Part shown: positions 1 to 6,564 of the stretch, in pieces
Layout: each line of letters opens with the position of its first letter
Numbering within the stretch: position 1 is the first letter of the stretch
DNA from: Akkermansiaceae bacterium
GTDB lineage: Bacteria; Verrucomicrobiota; Verrucomicrobiia; Verrucomicrobiales; Akkermansiaceae
Assembly: GCA_023301335.1 (NCBI GenBank)
Contig: JALZVA010000253.1
Location: 1 to 6,793 of the forward strand
Length of the DNA stretch: 6,793 bases
Direction of reading: 5' to 3'
Notes under the pieces: model-generated
Seen by the model: only the letters and a program-made list of their open reading frames with translations
What the model was told of the DNA's origin: nothing
The model's database searches: none
Translations under genes and position numbers: made by a program

Positions 1-1106
1 CCATCATCTTTAAGGTAGAAGAGCTCTTTGTTGTCTTTTCCAAAGGCTGGCATAGACTCGCGCTCAGGACTAGTGGTGACAGGAACAGGTTCTTTAAGAA
101 CCGTATCCATCACATAGAGGTCGTGATTGGCAATGAGGGCTATCTCCAAACCACTTTTTGAAAACCCAACATCAGAAGCTTTAGTGATAGTGACATCTTT
201 GAAGGGATCGTTGAGGTCTGATTGTTGGTGATAAATATGTAGTTTTTCCGGCTTAGAACCAGGCGCTGTGGAGAGGTGATAGAGATGAAATAAGTGTTGG
301 AAGGTGATTGATTTTCCATCTCTGGAAATCGCAGGAGCAATGATACCATCGTCGATGAAGGTGGTGAGCTGTGTGCTTTGGCTATTAGTGAAATCATAGC
401 TGTAGAGATTAAACGTACCGTCTTCTTGTGAGGTGTAGTAAAATCCCTTTCCGTCAGGTTTCCAAAGAGCGTCACGGACTCCCTTGTCTGATTGGACAGG
501 TTGAGAAAACCGCTTGGACTGCCTGTCGTAGAGCCAAAGCTGACTAGCTTGAGACCCTCGGTATTGCTTACGGTAGGAGCCTACTCCCTGACGATTGAAG
601 AGGATTTTTGTTCCGTCTGGGGAATACGCACCGTTTTTTCCTGAGGTGTTGAAAAGTAGAGTCTCTGCTGAAGGGGTCGTGAGATCGACCTGAAAGAGTC
701 GCATCGGGCGGGACTCGTGGAAGTCACGAAACCCCATAGTAAGTAAGGATTTTCCATCCCTACTGAGGTCGTCTAAAAAGGTGTCCTCTGTGAATTGAGT
801 AACTTGATCGACAATGCCAGTAGTTAAATTTTTCTTAAAGATCTGATACACCCCATTGCGGTTACTATTAAAATAAAGGGTATTACCGTCTGGGGAAAAA
901 TGGGGACGACTGTCATAAGCTGGGTGCTGGATCAGGCGGACTGCCTCGCCACCATGGAGCGGAGCTTTCCAGATGTCTCCACCCCAAGAGAAGGCAAGGT
1001 GCTTTCCATCTGGAAAAATTTTAGAGGACAGGGGAATAAACATGTCAGTTTTTCCAAATGAGAGAGAACTGAGAAATGTAAATGAGAGAAGTAGATACTT
1101 AAACAT
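1..1106 (-). CDS. Tricorn-like PD40 beta-propeller protein, probable S41-family peptidase (N-terminal part, runs off window)
   Basis: An open frame starts at the ATG at 1106-1104 and runs without a stop past base 1, giving 368 residues. It begins with a signal peptide: MFKY, then a hydrophobic stretch to about residue 17, with likely cleavage near LSFG-KT at 18-19, so the protein is exported. The rest is a string of PD40/WD40-like blades, each with an [FYW]-x-x-DG core: FPDGKHLAF (31-39), FSPDGNTLYF (70-79), LSRDGKSLL (114-122), YSPDGTKILF (161-170), WKPDGKGFYY (215-224), and further copies near 250 and 355. The segment YRGSQASQLWLYD (182-194) and the SNRNG turn (81-85) are typical of the propeller in tricorn-like S41 peptidases, which degrade peptides. 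The PDZ and catalytic domains would lie beyond the window, so protease activity is inferred; a TolB-like or plain PD40 protein is possible. It starts 65 nt after pyrB on the same strand. No Shine-Dalgarno sequence precedes the ATG. Confidence 0.85.
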   Translation of the reverse strand, partial: MFKYLLLSFTFLSSLSFGKTDMFIPLSSKIFPDGKHLAFSWGGDIWKAPLHGGEAVRLIQHPAYDSRPHFSPDGNTLYFNSNRNGVYQIFKKNLTTGIVDQVTQFTEDTFLDDLSRDGKSLLTMGFRDFHESRPMRLFQVDLTTPSAETLLFNTSGKNGAYSPDGTKILFNRQGVGSYRKQYRGSQASQLWLYDRQSKRFSQPVQSDKGVRDALWKPDGKGFYYTSQEDGTFNLYSYDFTNSQSTQLTTFIDDGIIAPAISRDGKSITFQHLFHLYHLSTAPGSKPEKLHIYHQQSDLNDPFKDVTITKASDVGFSKSGLEIALIANHDLYVMDTVLKEPVPVTTSPERESMPAFGKDNKELFYLKDD

Positions 1107-1171
1107 ACTTGTGAAGTTGAGAAAGGATTAAAGAAGTAGTGGGGATTTTATAATAAAAAAATGAAGGGCTC

Positions 1172-2071
1172 TTACATTCCTAGGACCTCAGCCATCAGAG
1201 CCATCCTGACTGGGACTCCGTTAAGAGCCTGCTCGAAGTATTTTGCTTGCGGGAGCGTGTCGACCGACTGGAGGATCTCGTTCACGCGTGGAAGAGGGTG
1301 CATCAACGTGCCATCAGCAGGCATCTTGCTGACCATCTCTGGTGTGAAAATGAATGAATTCTTAACTTTAAGGAAATCATCCAAATCCTCAAATCGCTCT
1401 TTTTGCATACGGGTGTCGTAGATCACATCTGAGCCGCTGATGATCTCATCACTCAGAGTGGTAGATAGCCTATCCTCCGGACGTGTGTATTCCTCCGGGA
1501 TTTGGATCACATCAGGAGCTACAAAGTTGATCGTGACTCCCTCATAATGCCGAAGTACATTAGAGAGCGAGTGCACAGTGCGGCCATGTTTCAGGTCTCC
1601 GACAAAGGTCACAGTGAGAGCTTTTTCCCCTAGAGCATGGTGCTTAGAAATGGTGTAGAGATCGAGTAAAGATTGTGTTGGGTGCTCCCCCGCGCCGTCA
1701 CCGCCATTGAGGATGGGGACAGGGGAGTAGTGCGCAGCGAGCTTAGCCTCTCCTTTTTGCTTGGTTCTTATCGCAATGACATCCGCATACCCTCCGACGA
1801 TTCGGATCGTATCCTCGATGACCTCACCCTTTGTGATGGATGAAAAAGTGACATCAGTCTCGGAAATCACATTTCCTCCTAAGCGCATCATCGCTGTTTC
1901 AAAGGAAAGACGCGTCCGCGTGGAAGGTTCATAGAATAATGCTCCTAAAATTTTTCCTCGGAGAAGCTCGGAGCCTCCAGACTTTAAAATACGCTCCATT
2001 TCCTGAGACCTAGAGATGAGGTGATCGAGCTCAGAGCGAGAAAATTGGTCAGCGGCAAGAATGTGTTTCAT
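1172..2071 (-). CDS. pyrB: Aspartate carbamoyltransferase catalytic subunit
   Basis: A 299-residue cytoplasmic enzyme that joins carbamoyl phosphate and L-aspartate to make N-carbamoyl-L-aspartate, the committed step of pyrimidine synthesis. All family signatures are present: the carbamoyl-phosphate loop EPSTRTRLSFE (48-58), the 80s loop SSITKGE (77-83) with the Ser and Lys donated to the neighbouring subunit, GEHPTQSLLDLY (128-139), GDLKHGRTVHSL (158-169), the aspartate-binding TRMQKER (220-226) and HPLPRVNEI (258-266). The C-terminus GVPVRMALMAEVL is normal. The TRxQKER and PLPRV motifs place it with the E. coli/archaeal class, which usually pairs with a regulatory chain, PyrI; no pyrI or other pyr gene is in the window. 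The ATG at 2071-2069 gives the normal N-terminus and length. It is transcribed away from gap, with a weak promoter candidate just upstream, and is probably cotranscribed with the propeller gene downstream because no terminator separates them. Confidence 0.97.
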   Translation of the reverse strand: MKHILAADQFSRSELDHLISRSQEMERILKSGGSELLRGKILGALFYEPSTRTRLSFETAMMRLGGNVISETDVTFSSITKGEVIEDTIRIVGGYADVIAIRTKQKGEAKLAAHYSPVPILNGGDGAGEHPTQSLLDLYTISKHHALGEKALTVTFVGDLKHGRTVHSLSNVLRHYEGVTINFVAPDVIQIPEEYTRPEDRLSTTLSDEIISGSDVIYDTRMQKERFEDLDDFLKVKNSFIFTPEMVSKMPADGTLMHPLPRVNEILQSVDTLPQAKYFEQALNGVPVRMALMAEVLGM

Positions 2072-2085
2072 AAAGCGTTATCTAG

Positions 2086-2114
2086 GATCTAAAGCTTGCT
2101 GAAGGTTAAGTCAA
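2086..2114 (-). promoter_or_regulatory. Candidate pyrB promoter
   Basis: On the minus strand TTGACT (2114-2109) is followed after 17 nt by TAGATC (2091-2086). The -35 matches the sigma70 consensus in 5 of 6 bases but the -10 in only 3 of 6. The resulting leader to the pyrB ATG would be about 10 nt, with no room for an attenuator or a long regulatory leader. Confidence 0.3.
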
Positions 2115-2219
2115 GCAGCATGAAAAATAGTCGATACCAACCGCTGAAGCGCATCTGTAGGCACTCCACTCCATCTAAATTTTTAAAAATACACTCATTC
2201 TAGGCTCTGTAAAAACGAG

Positions 2220-2232
2220 AATGTCAGACATT
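2220..2232. promoter_or_regulatory. 13-bp palindrome upstream of the gap -35 (possible operator)
   Basis: AATGTCAGACATT is a perfect inverted repeat with 6-bp arms around a single central base. Its centre is about 20 bp upstream of the gap -35 and about 54 bp upstream of the predicted start. That spacing would suit an activator dimer, although the site also lies between the divergent pyrB and gap promoters. No regulator is known for it; the role is inferred from symmetry and position only. Confidence 0.3.
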
Positions 2233-2245
2233 AGAGAACCAAGTG

Positions 2246-2273
2246 TTGACGTGCTACTTTTTGCCTGCATAAT
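2246..2273 (+). promoter_or_regulatory. gap promoter, sigma70-type
   Basis: TTGACG (2246-2251), a 16-nt spacer and CATAAT (2268-2273) match the sigma70 consensus in 5 of 6 bases at each hexamer. Transcription would start near 2280, giving a leader of about 58 nt before the gap ATG. The A/T-rich stretch at 2176-2190 lies well upstream of the -35. This is the best promoter match among the protein-coding genes of the window, in keeping with high expression of GAPDH. Confidence 0.55.
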
Positions 2274-2289
2274 CCCCAACTCTTGGGGA
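2273..2289 (+). promoter_or_regulatory. Perfect palindrome at the gap transcription start (operator or 5' hairpin)
   Basis: TCCCCAA-CTC-TTGGGGA is a perfect 7-bp inverted repeat with a 3-nt loop. It begins at the last base of the -10 and spans the predicted start near 2280. As DNA it could be a repressor operator; if transcription began a few bases earlier it could be a 5' mRNA hairpin that stabilises the transcript. Its position argues for function; the choice between the two is open. Confidence 0.4.
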
Positions 2290-2338
2290 GATGATTCTAC
2301 CTCTAATAAGAAAACAACAGATCACTTATATAAAAACT

Positions 2339-3340
2339 ATGGCTACATATGCTATCAACGGATTTGGGCGCATCGGGCGCAATGTACTTCGCGCGCTCAT
2401 CGAAAAAGGAGAGCTTGAGAACCTAGTTGCAATTAACGACTTAACTGACAACAAGACACTCGCACACCTTCTTAGGTATGATTCTTCACAAGGAGTTCTT
2501 GATGCAGAAATCTCTTATGATGACGAATTCCTGATTGTTAACGGCCACAAGATTCACGCAACTGCACAGCGTAACCCTGAAGAACTTCCTTGGAAAGAGT
2601 GGGGCGTTGACGTCGTTCTCGAATCCACAGGATTCTTCGCTTCTCAGGAAGGTTCACAGAAGCACATCGATGCAGGAGCTAAGAAGGTTCTTATCTCTGC
2701 TCCAGCTAAGGGACCAGATCTCACTATGTGTATCGGTATCAATGATAATGAGTATGATGCTTCTAAGCACCATATCGTTTCTAACGCTTCTTGCACAACA
2801 AACTGCCTTGCTCCTATGGTGAAGGTACTTGATGATTCCTTTGGCCTCGTTCAGGGAATGATGGCTACGATTCACTCTTACACAAATGACCAGCGTATTC
2901 TTGACCTACCGCACAGTGACCTACGCCGTTCACGTGCAGCAGCATTGAATATTATCCCTACTTCTACTGGTGCTGCAAAGGCAATCGGTGAAGTTATCCC
3001 ATCTCTTAAAGGAAAGCTTAACGGAAACTCTTACCGTGTGCCAACTCCTACTGGATCGATCACTGACTTTGTATGTATCCTCAAGAAGGCTGCTACACTT
3101 GAAGAAGTGCACGCAGCATTTAAGACAGCCGCTGACGGCCCACTTAAAGGTGTGCTAAAGTTCACAGACGAGCCGATCGTTCTTCAGGACATCGTTTCTG
3201 ATCCTCACAGCTCTATTTATGATGCAGGCTGCACAATCGTTGACGGAACTATGGTGAAGCTTGCTTCATGGTATGACAACGAGTGGGGTTACTCAAACCG
3301 TGCTGCAGAAGGTCTCGCAATGCTAGGAGCTAGCATCTAA
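2339..3340 (+). CDS. gapA: Glyceraldehyde-3-phosphate dehydrogenase, NAD-dependent glycolytic type
   Basis: A 333-residue enzyme that converts glyceraldehyde-3-phosphate, NAD+ and phosphate to 1,3-bisphosphoglycerate in the cytoplasm. The NAD fold opens with INGFGRIGRN (6-15). Asp34 in AINDL and the LDLP segment (188-191) are features of NAD-specific rather than NADP-specific GAPDH. The active site is SNASCTTNC with Cys152, and the base is His179 in ATIHSYT; RRSRAAALNIIPTSTGAAKA binds phosphate, and WYDNEWGYSNR is near the C-terminus. The frame is open back to an ATG at 2291, which would add 16 residues, but homology to the family begins at the ATG at 2339 and the 2291 ATG abuts the promoter palindrome, so 2339 is preferred. 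Arg codons are mostly CGT/CGC, a sign of high expression. It leads the gap-pgk-tpiA cluster and is followed by its own terminator. Confidence 0.97.
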   Translation: MATYAINGFGRIGRNVLRALIEKGELENLVAINDLTDNKTLAHLLRYDSSQGVLDAEISYDDEFLIVNGHKIHATAQRNPEELPWKEWGVDVVLESTGFFASQEGSQKHIDAGAKKVLISAPAKGPDLTMCIGINDNEYDASKHHIVSNASCTTNCLAPMVKVLDDSFGLVQGMMATIHSYTNDQRILDLPHSDLRRSRAAALNIIPTSTGAAKAIGEVIPSLKGKLNGNSYRVPTPTGSITDFVCILKKAATLEEVHAAFKTAADGPLKGVLKFTDEPIVLQDIVSDPHSSIYDAGCTIVDGTMVKLASWYDNEWGYSNRAAEGLAMLGASI

Positions 3341-3353
3341 TTAGAGATCCCTT

Positions 3354-3372
3354 TAATACACTAACTGTATTA
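3354..3372 (+). repeat. Inverted repeat between gap stop and terminator
   Basis: TAATACA-CTAAC-TGTATTA is a perfect 7-bp inverted repeat with a 5-nt spacer. It lies 13 nt after the gap stop codon and a few nt before the terminator stem. It could form a weak RNA hairpin ahead of the terminator, or serve as a protein-binding site that affects read-through into pgk. No known element is recognised. Confidence 0.4.
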
Positions 3373-3376
3373 CCAG

Positions 3377-3406
3377 AGGGAAGGTTCAGAGCCTTCCCTT
3401 TTTTTT
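3377..3406 (+). terminator. Intrinsic terminator between gap and pgk
   Basis: AGGGAAGG (3377-3384) pairs with CCTTCCCT (3392-3399) around a 7-nt loop, followed by an unbroken run of Ts to 3406 and three more after one C. This is a textbook Rho-independent terminator. Only 24 nt separate it from the pgk ATG, too little for a full promoter, so pgk and tpiA probably depend on read-through, which would make gap mRNA the most abundant of the three. Confidence 0.85.
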
Positions 3407-3430
3407 CTTTAAAAATTAACGAACCAACTC

Positions 3431-4621
3431 ATGCCTAAATTAACAATCCGCGATATCGATGTAAAAGGAAAAGAAGTGCTGATGCGTGCAGACTTTAATG
3501 TCCCTTATGATGACTCTAACCAGATCACTGACGAGACACGCATTTTAGGAGCCCTTCCTACCATTAAGCATTTATTAGATGGAGGCGCAAAGCTCGTGCT
3601 CTGCTCACACAAGGGAAGACCAGCTAAGAAGAGAGAGAGCCTGGAGCCAGTAGCCGTGAGCCTTTCAAAACATTTAGGAGTAGAAGTTGCCTTTGCTACA
3701 GACACAGTGGGAGACGATGCCGCGGCAAAACGTGCAGCACTTACAGAAGGCGGAGTTATGTTGTTAGAAAATACACGCTTTGAAGAAGGAGAGACAAAAA
3801 ATTGCGCAGACCTTTCAGAAAAGCTCGCAGGGAATGCCGAGATCTTCGTCAATGACGCCTTTGGTACCGCACACAGAGCACACGCCTCCACAGCAGGAGT
3901 GACAGCTTTCGTAGGCCAGTCAGCCATGGGATTCTTGATTGAAAAAGAGTTAGACTTCTTAGGAAGTAAGCTTAGTTCCCCTGGAAAGCCATTCCTTGCC
4001 ATCATGGGAGGCGCAAAAGTTTCTGATAAAATTCAAGTCATCAAAGCAATGATGGCAAAAGCAGACGAGTTCATCATCGGTGGAGCCATGGCTTACACCT
4101 TCCGGCTAGCCCAAGGCTACAAGGTTGGAAAATCACTCGTAGAGCCTGATTTCGTGGAGCTTGCTAAAGAGATTCTTGTCGAAGCCGAGCAAAAGGGGAT
4201 TCAGTTCCACCTGCCTGCTGACACACGCATTACTCAGGAATTTTCTCCTACAGCAGAGACTAAAGTCACTGCACCATATGCAGATGGAGGAGAGATCGAA
4301 GACGACTGGGAAGGCATCGACATCGGTGACATAGCCATCGAAGACTTTAAAGAAGTTGTAGCCAGAGCTAAGACGATCCTTTGGAATGGCCCAATGGGAG
4401 TATTCGAGCTGGAGAACTTCGCCAAAGGAACGATCGCTCTCACAGAAGCCGTGGCAAACGCAGATGCTCTCACCATCGTTGGTGGAGGAGACTCTGTCAC
4501 CGCCGCTAACAAATTCAGCTCCGCTGAAAAGTTCAGCTTCCTGTCAACAGGAGGAGGAGCCTCACTTGAATTACTTGAAGGGAAAGAACTCCCTGGAGTT
4601 GCCGCACTCACAGACGCGTAA
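3431..4621 (+). CDS. pgk: Phosphoglycerate kinase
   Basis: A 396-residue, normal-length cytoplasmic enzyme that transfers phosphate from 1,3-bisphosphoglycerate to ADP, giving ATP and 3-phosphoglycerate. The N-domain has RADFNVP (19-25), SHKGRP (59-64), LLENTRFEEGE (111-121) and NDAFGTAHRAHAST (141-154). The C-domain has GGAKVSDKI (193-201), WNGPMGVFE (318-326), the nucleotide-binding VGGGDSVTA (350-358) and STGGGASLELLEG (372-384). The usual SHLGRP motif reads SHKGRP, leaving the substrate-binding His60 and Arg63 in place. The ATG at 3431 gives the standard N-terminus; the leader has no Shine-Dalgarno sequence. It ends in tandem stop codons TAA TAA, with 42 nt to tpiA and no terminator between, so the two are one transcription unit, probably fed by read-through from gap. 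Confidence 0.98.
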   Translation: MPKLTIRDIDVKGKEVLMRADFNVPYDDSNQITDETRILGALPTIKHLLDGGAKLVLCSHKGRPAKKRESLEPVAVSLSKHLGVEVAFATDTVGDDAAAKRAALTEGGVMLLENTRFEEGETKNCADLSEKLAGNAEIFVNDAFGTAHRAHASTAGVTAFVGQSAMGFLIEKELDFLGSKLSSPGKPFLAIMGGAKVSDKIQVIKAMMAKADEFIIGGAMAYTFRLAQGYKVGKSLVEPDFVELAKEILVEAEQKGIQFHLPADTRITQEFSPTAETKVTAPYADGGEIEDDWEGIDIGDIAIEDFKEVVARAKTILWNGPMGVFELENFAKGTIALTEAVANADALTIVGGGDSVTAANKFSSAEKFSFLSTGGGASLELLEGKELPGVAALTDA

Positions 4622-4663
4622 TAACCAAACGTACTTACTAAATAAAATAACCACTTATATATA

Positions 4664-5428
4664 ATGAGAAAACTAATCATCGCAGCAAATTGGAAAATGA
4701 ACAAAGGACCAGCAGAAGCTGCTGAATTTCTTGAAACATTTCTCGCTAAAGTAGACGAGCTAGTGGACAAGGCGGACATCGTTATCGCCCCTAACTTCCT
4801 TGCCATCCCTACCGCATCAGAACTCATCAATGATGTGAACCCATGTGTCGGCCTATCCGCTCAGAATATTTCTGAGCAGGAAAGCGGAGCCTTCACAGGA
4901 GAGACATCCACAAGCATGCTTAAAGAGCTGTTCGTGAATTACGCCATCATCGGACACAGCGAGCGCCGTAGCATCTACGGAGAGACAAACTGCATCATCA
5001 ACGCAAAGCTTAAAAAATCACTCGCAGCCGAGATCACTCCACTTTTCTGTATTGGTGAGACACTAGAAGAAAGAGAAGGCGGTAAGCTAGAGGACGTGCT
5101 ACGTTCACAGGTATCAGAAGGTCTTGAAGGGATTTCTGACATTTCTAATATCGTGATTGCTTATGAGCCAGTCTGGGCAATCGGCACAGGTGTAACCGCA
5201 TCAGCCGAACAGGCACAGGACACTCAGAAGTTTGTACGCTCAGTAGTGCAGGACTTATATGGAGCTGAGGCCGCTGAAGCCGTGCGTATCCAATACGGTG
5301 GATCAGTGAAGCCAGCTAATGCGAAGGAGCTTCTTGGTCAGCCAGATATCGACGGAGCACTAGTCGGAGGCGCATCTCTCGATCCTGAAATGTTCCTTGA
5401 GCTCATCGCTAACGCAGTAGCTGAATAA
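4664..5428 (+). CDS. tpiA: Triose-phosphate isomerase
   Basis: A 254-residue TIM-barrel enzyme that interconverts dihydroxyacetone phosphate and glyceraldehyde-3-phosphate, the substrate of the first gene of the cluster. Catalytic residues are all visible: Asn9 and Lys11 in AANWKMN, His98 in IIGHSERR and Glu168 in AYEPVWAIGTG, whose following stretch 169-175 is the mobile loop 6. The dimer-interface segment GAFTGETS is at 75-82, and the phosphate-binding YGGSVKPAN (211-219) and LVGGASL (233-239) complete the barrel. The ATG at 4664 gives the canonical N-terminus; it is preceded by CACTTATATATA and not by a Shine-Dalgarno sequence. The last gene of the cluster, it is closed by an intrinsic terminator. 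Confidence 0.98.
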   Translation: MRKLIIAANWKMNKGPAEAAEFLETFLAKVDELVDKADIVIAPNFLAIPTASELINDVNPCVGLSAQNISEQESGAFTGETSTSMLKELFVNYAIIGHSERRSIYGETNCIINAKLKKSLAAEITPLFCIGETLEEREGGKLEDVLRSQVSEGLEGISDISNIVIAYEPVWAIGTGVTASAEQAQDTQKFVRSVVQDLYGAEAAEAVRIQYGGSVKPANAKELLGQPDIDGALVGGASLDPEMFLELIANAVAE

Positions 5429-5446
5429 GTTACTCGAGATTCAACT

Positions 5447-5485
5447 AAAGCCGTATGGGAGAGTGATCTTCCCTACGGCTTTTTT
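5447..5485 (+). terminator. Intrinsic terminator after tpiA, shared with the convergent gene
   Basis: AAAGCCGTA (5447-5455) pairs with TACGGCTTT (5474-5482), extended inward by GGGA/TCCC with one bulged base. Six Ts at 5480-5485 follow on the plus strand. On the minus strand the same stem is followed by only three Us, so it terminates that gene less well. The T run overlaps the stop codon of the minus-strand gene. Confidence 0.85.
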
Positions 5486-6389
5486 AGTTCAGTACCGTAC
5501 CTGATTCAGTCTTCGTGTGTGGGGGGATGAGCGTAGCTGGACAGATCACTGTGTTCGCAGCAGTGCGGGTATACTCCCCGACAAAAGAGCCAAGCTTGTT
5601 CGTGCCGGTGCGGACCACTTTATTACCATAATTCACGGTGTGCTCAGAGTCATCATTACTTGTGTTAGAGAGAACGCTGCAAGGCCCTAGGTTAATATGT
5701 GAACTAAGGATAGAGTCGCCCACATAAGTCAAATGAGCAACCGAGGTGTTATTTCCAATAATAGAATTTTTAATCTCAACAGCATTCCCAATGATACAAT
5801 TATCGCCAATCGAGGTCGTGCCTCTGATGTAGCAATTAGGCCCAACACGTGTATTTTTGCCAATAGAGACATTTCCTTCAATTGTCACACCCGCTAGGAT
5901 ACGTGACCCTTCACCGAGTGTCACTGAACCCCTCACTTCGCTTAGCGGACTTACTGAGTCGCCATTATTTTTCGTCTTGATTGTGGCGCCGATAATTTCA
6001 TTGAGCTTCAGCAAATGCCAAGGATATTGCACTCGCACACTAGGCTTTGTGGAAGGTATCATATCCAGACAATCTTGCCACCTTGGTGGGCCTTTCCATG
6101 CTAGTAATCTCTGATTCTCATCCATTAAGCGGATAGGAGATGGATGCTCAGAGAGACGAGCCAAATCTTCAGCCGCTGCCCAAATATTTTCTGGCATATA
6201 GATAGTCGTTTGGTCGCGGCTAGCTATAGTTACAAATTTAAAATGATTCTCTTTGAGGTAGGAGAGACGGTGATTCTGGAAACTATCATTAGCGATTATA
6301 AAATGATTAAGCTCACCTTTTAAACACACAGGGGAACACCGAAGCTCAAGGCTAGGTGGGGTAATCATTACCTCCATGTTATTATCCAT
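5484..6389 (-). CDS. GlmU-like left-handed beta-helix acyltransferase without a complete nucleotidyltransferase domain
   Basis: A 301-residue protein if started at the ATG at 6389. Residues 150-225 are hexapeptide repeats of a left-handed parallel beta-helix (VTLGEG, VTIEGN, VSIGKN, TSIGDN, SIIGNN). They lead into AHLTYVGDSI (218-227), which lines up with the acetyltransferase motif of GlmU (HLSYLGD) and keeps its likely catalytic His and the Tyr three residues on. The acetyl-CoA loop, GAGT in GlmU, reads GPCS here. Ahead of the helix, YPWHLLKLNE (122-131) resembles the linker after the nucleotidyltransferase domain of GlmU-like archaeal enzymes, but only about 120 residues precede it and no nucleotide-binding GGxGTR motif is seen. 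It probably acylates an amino sugar or nucleotide sugar; the substrate is unknown. Start uncertain: a TTG at 6425 and ATGs at 6377 and 6368 are in frame, and the GGAGG before 6368 is only 2 nt away. It converges on tpiA and has no operon partner in the window. Confidence 0.75.
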   Translation of the reverse strand: MDNNMEVMITPPSLELRCSPVCLKGELNHFIIANDSFQNHRLSYLKENHFKFVTIASRDQTTIYMPENIWAAAEDLARLSEHPSPIRLMDENQRLLAWKGPPRWQDCLDMIPSTKPSVRVQYPWHLLKLNEIIGATIKTKNNGDSVSPLSEVRGSVTLGEGSRILAGVTIEGNVSIGKNTRVGPNCYIRGTTSIGDNCIIGNAVEIKNSIIGNNTSVAHLTYVGDSILSSHINLGPCSVLSNTSNDDSEHTVNYGNKVVRTGTNKLGSFVGEYTRTAANTVICPATLIPPHTKTESGTVLN

Positions 6390-6563
6390 ACATTTGTATC
6401 TATCTAAAGTAAAGTGAGTTTGCAATAATGATTTACAGAAAAAAGAAAAACGCTTTTTATTTATTCTAGTGGGAGAAGAAATATTCGGAGCATAGAGTAT
6501 GGAATTAGAGCTGAAGTTTCTCAGTTTTTAGTGCATTTTAAATATAAATATAGTCAATTAGAG
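6390..6563. other. AT-rich intergenic stretch without a supported gene
   Basis: This stretch lies upstream of the GlmU-like gene and holds only tiny frames (a 13-codon one from 6428 and a 10-codon one near 6499, both plus strand) with no supporting signal. A minus-strand promoter for the acyltransferase gene may start inside or just beyond it, for example TTGCTA-N18-TATAAA with the -10 at 6581-6576, but the match is only fair. Confidence 0.5.
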
Positions 6564-6564
6564 C

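Noticed and set aside
2291..2338. Upstream in-frame ATG that would extend GAPDH by 16 residues, preceded by GGGGAG
   Set aside because: The GGGGAG abuts the ATG and belongs to the promoter palindrome; family homology starts at the ATG at 2339, and the 333-residue length is normal.
4660..4665. Perfect TATAAT overlapping the tpiA start codon
   Set aside because: No -35 at a suitable distance, and transcription would begin inside the coding sequence.
6368..6379. GGAGG just before the in-frame ATG at 6368 as the ribosome binding site of the acyltransferase gene
   Set aside because: The spacing to the ATG is only 2 nt, too close for normal initiation; kept only as an alternative start.
6499..6531. 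Ten-codon frame on the plus strand starting ATGGAATTAGAG
   Set aside because: No leader signal, too short, and AT-rich surroundings make such frames common.
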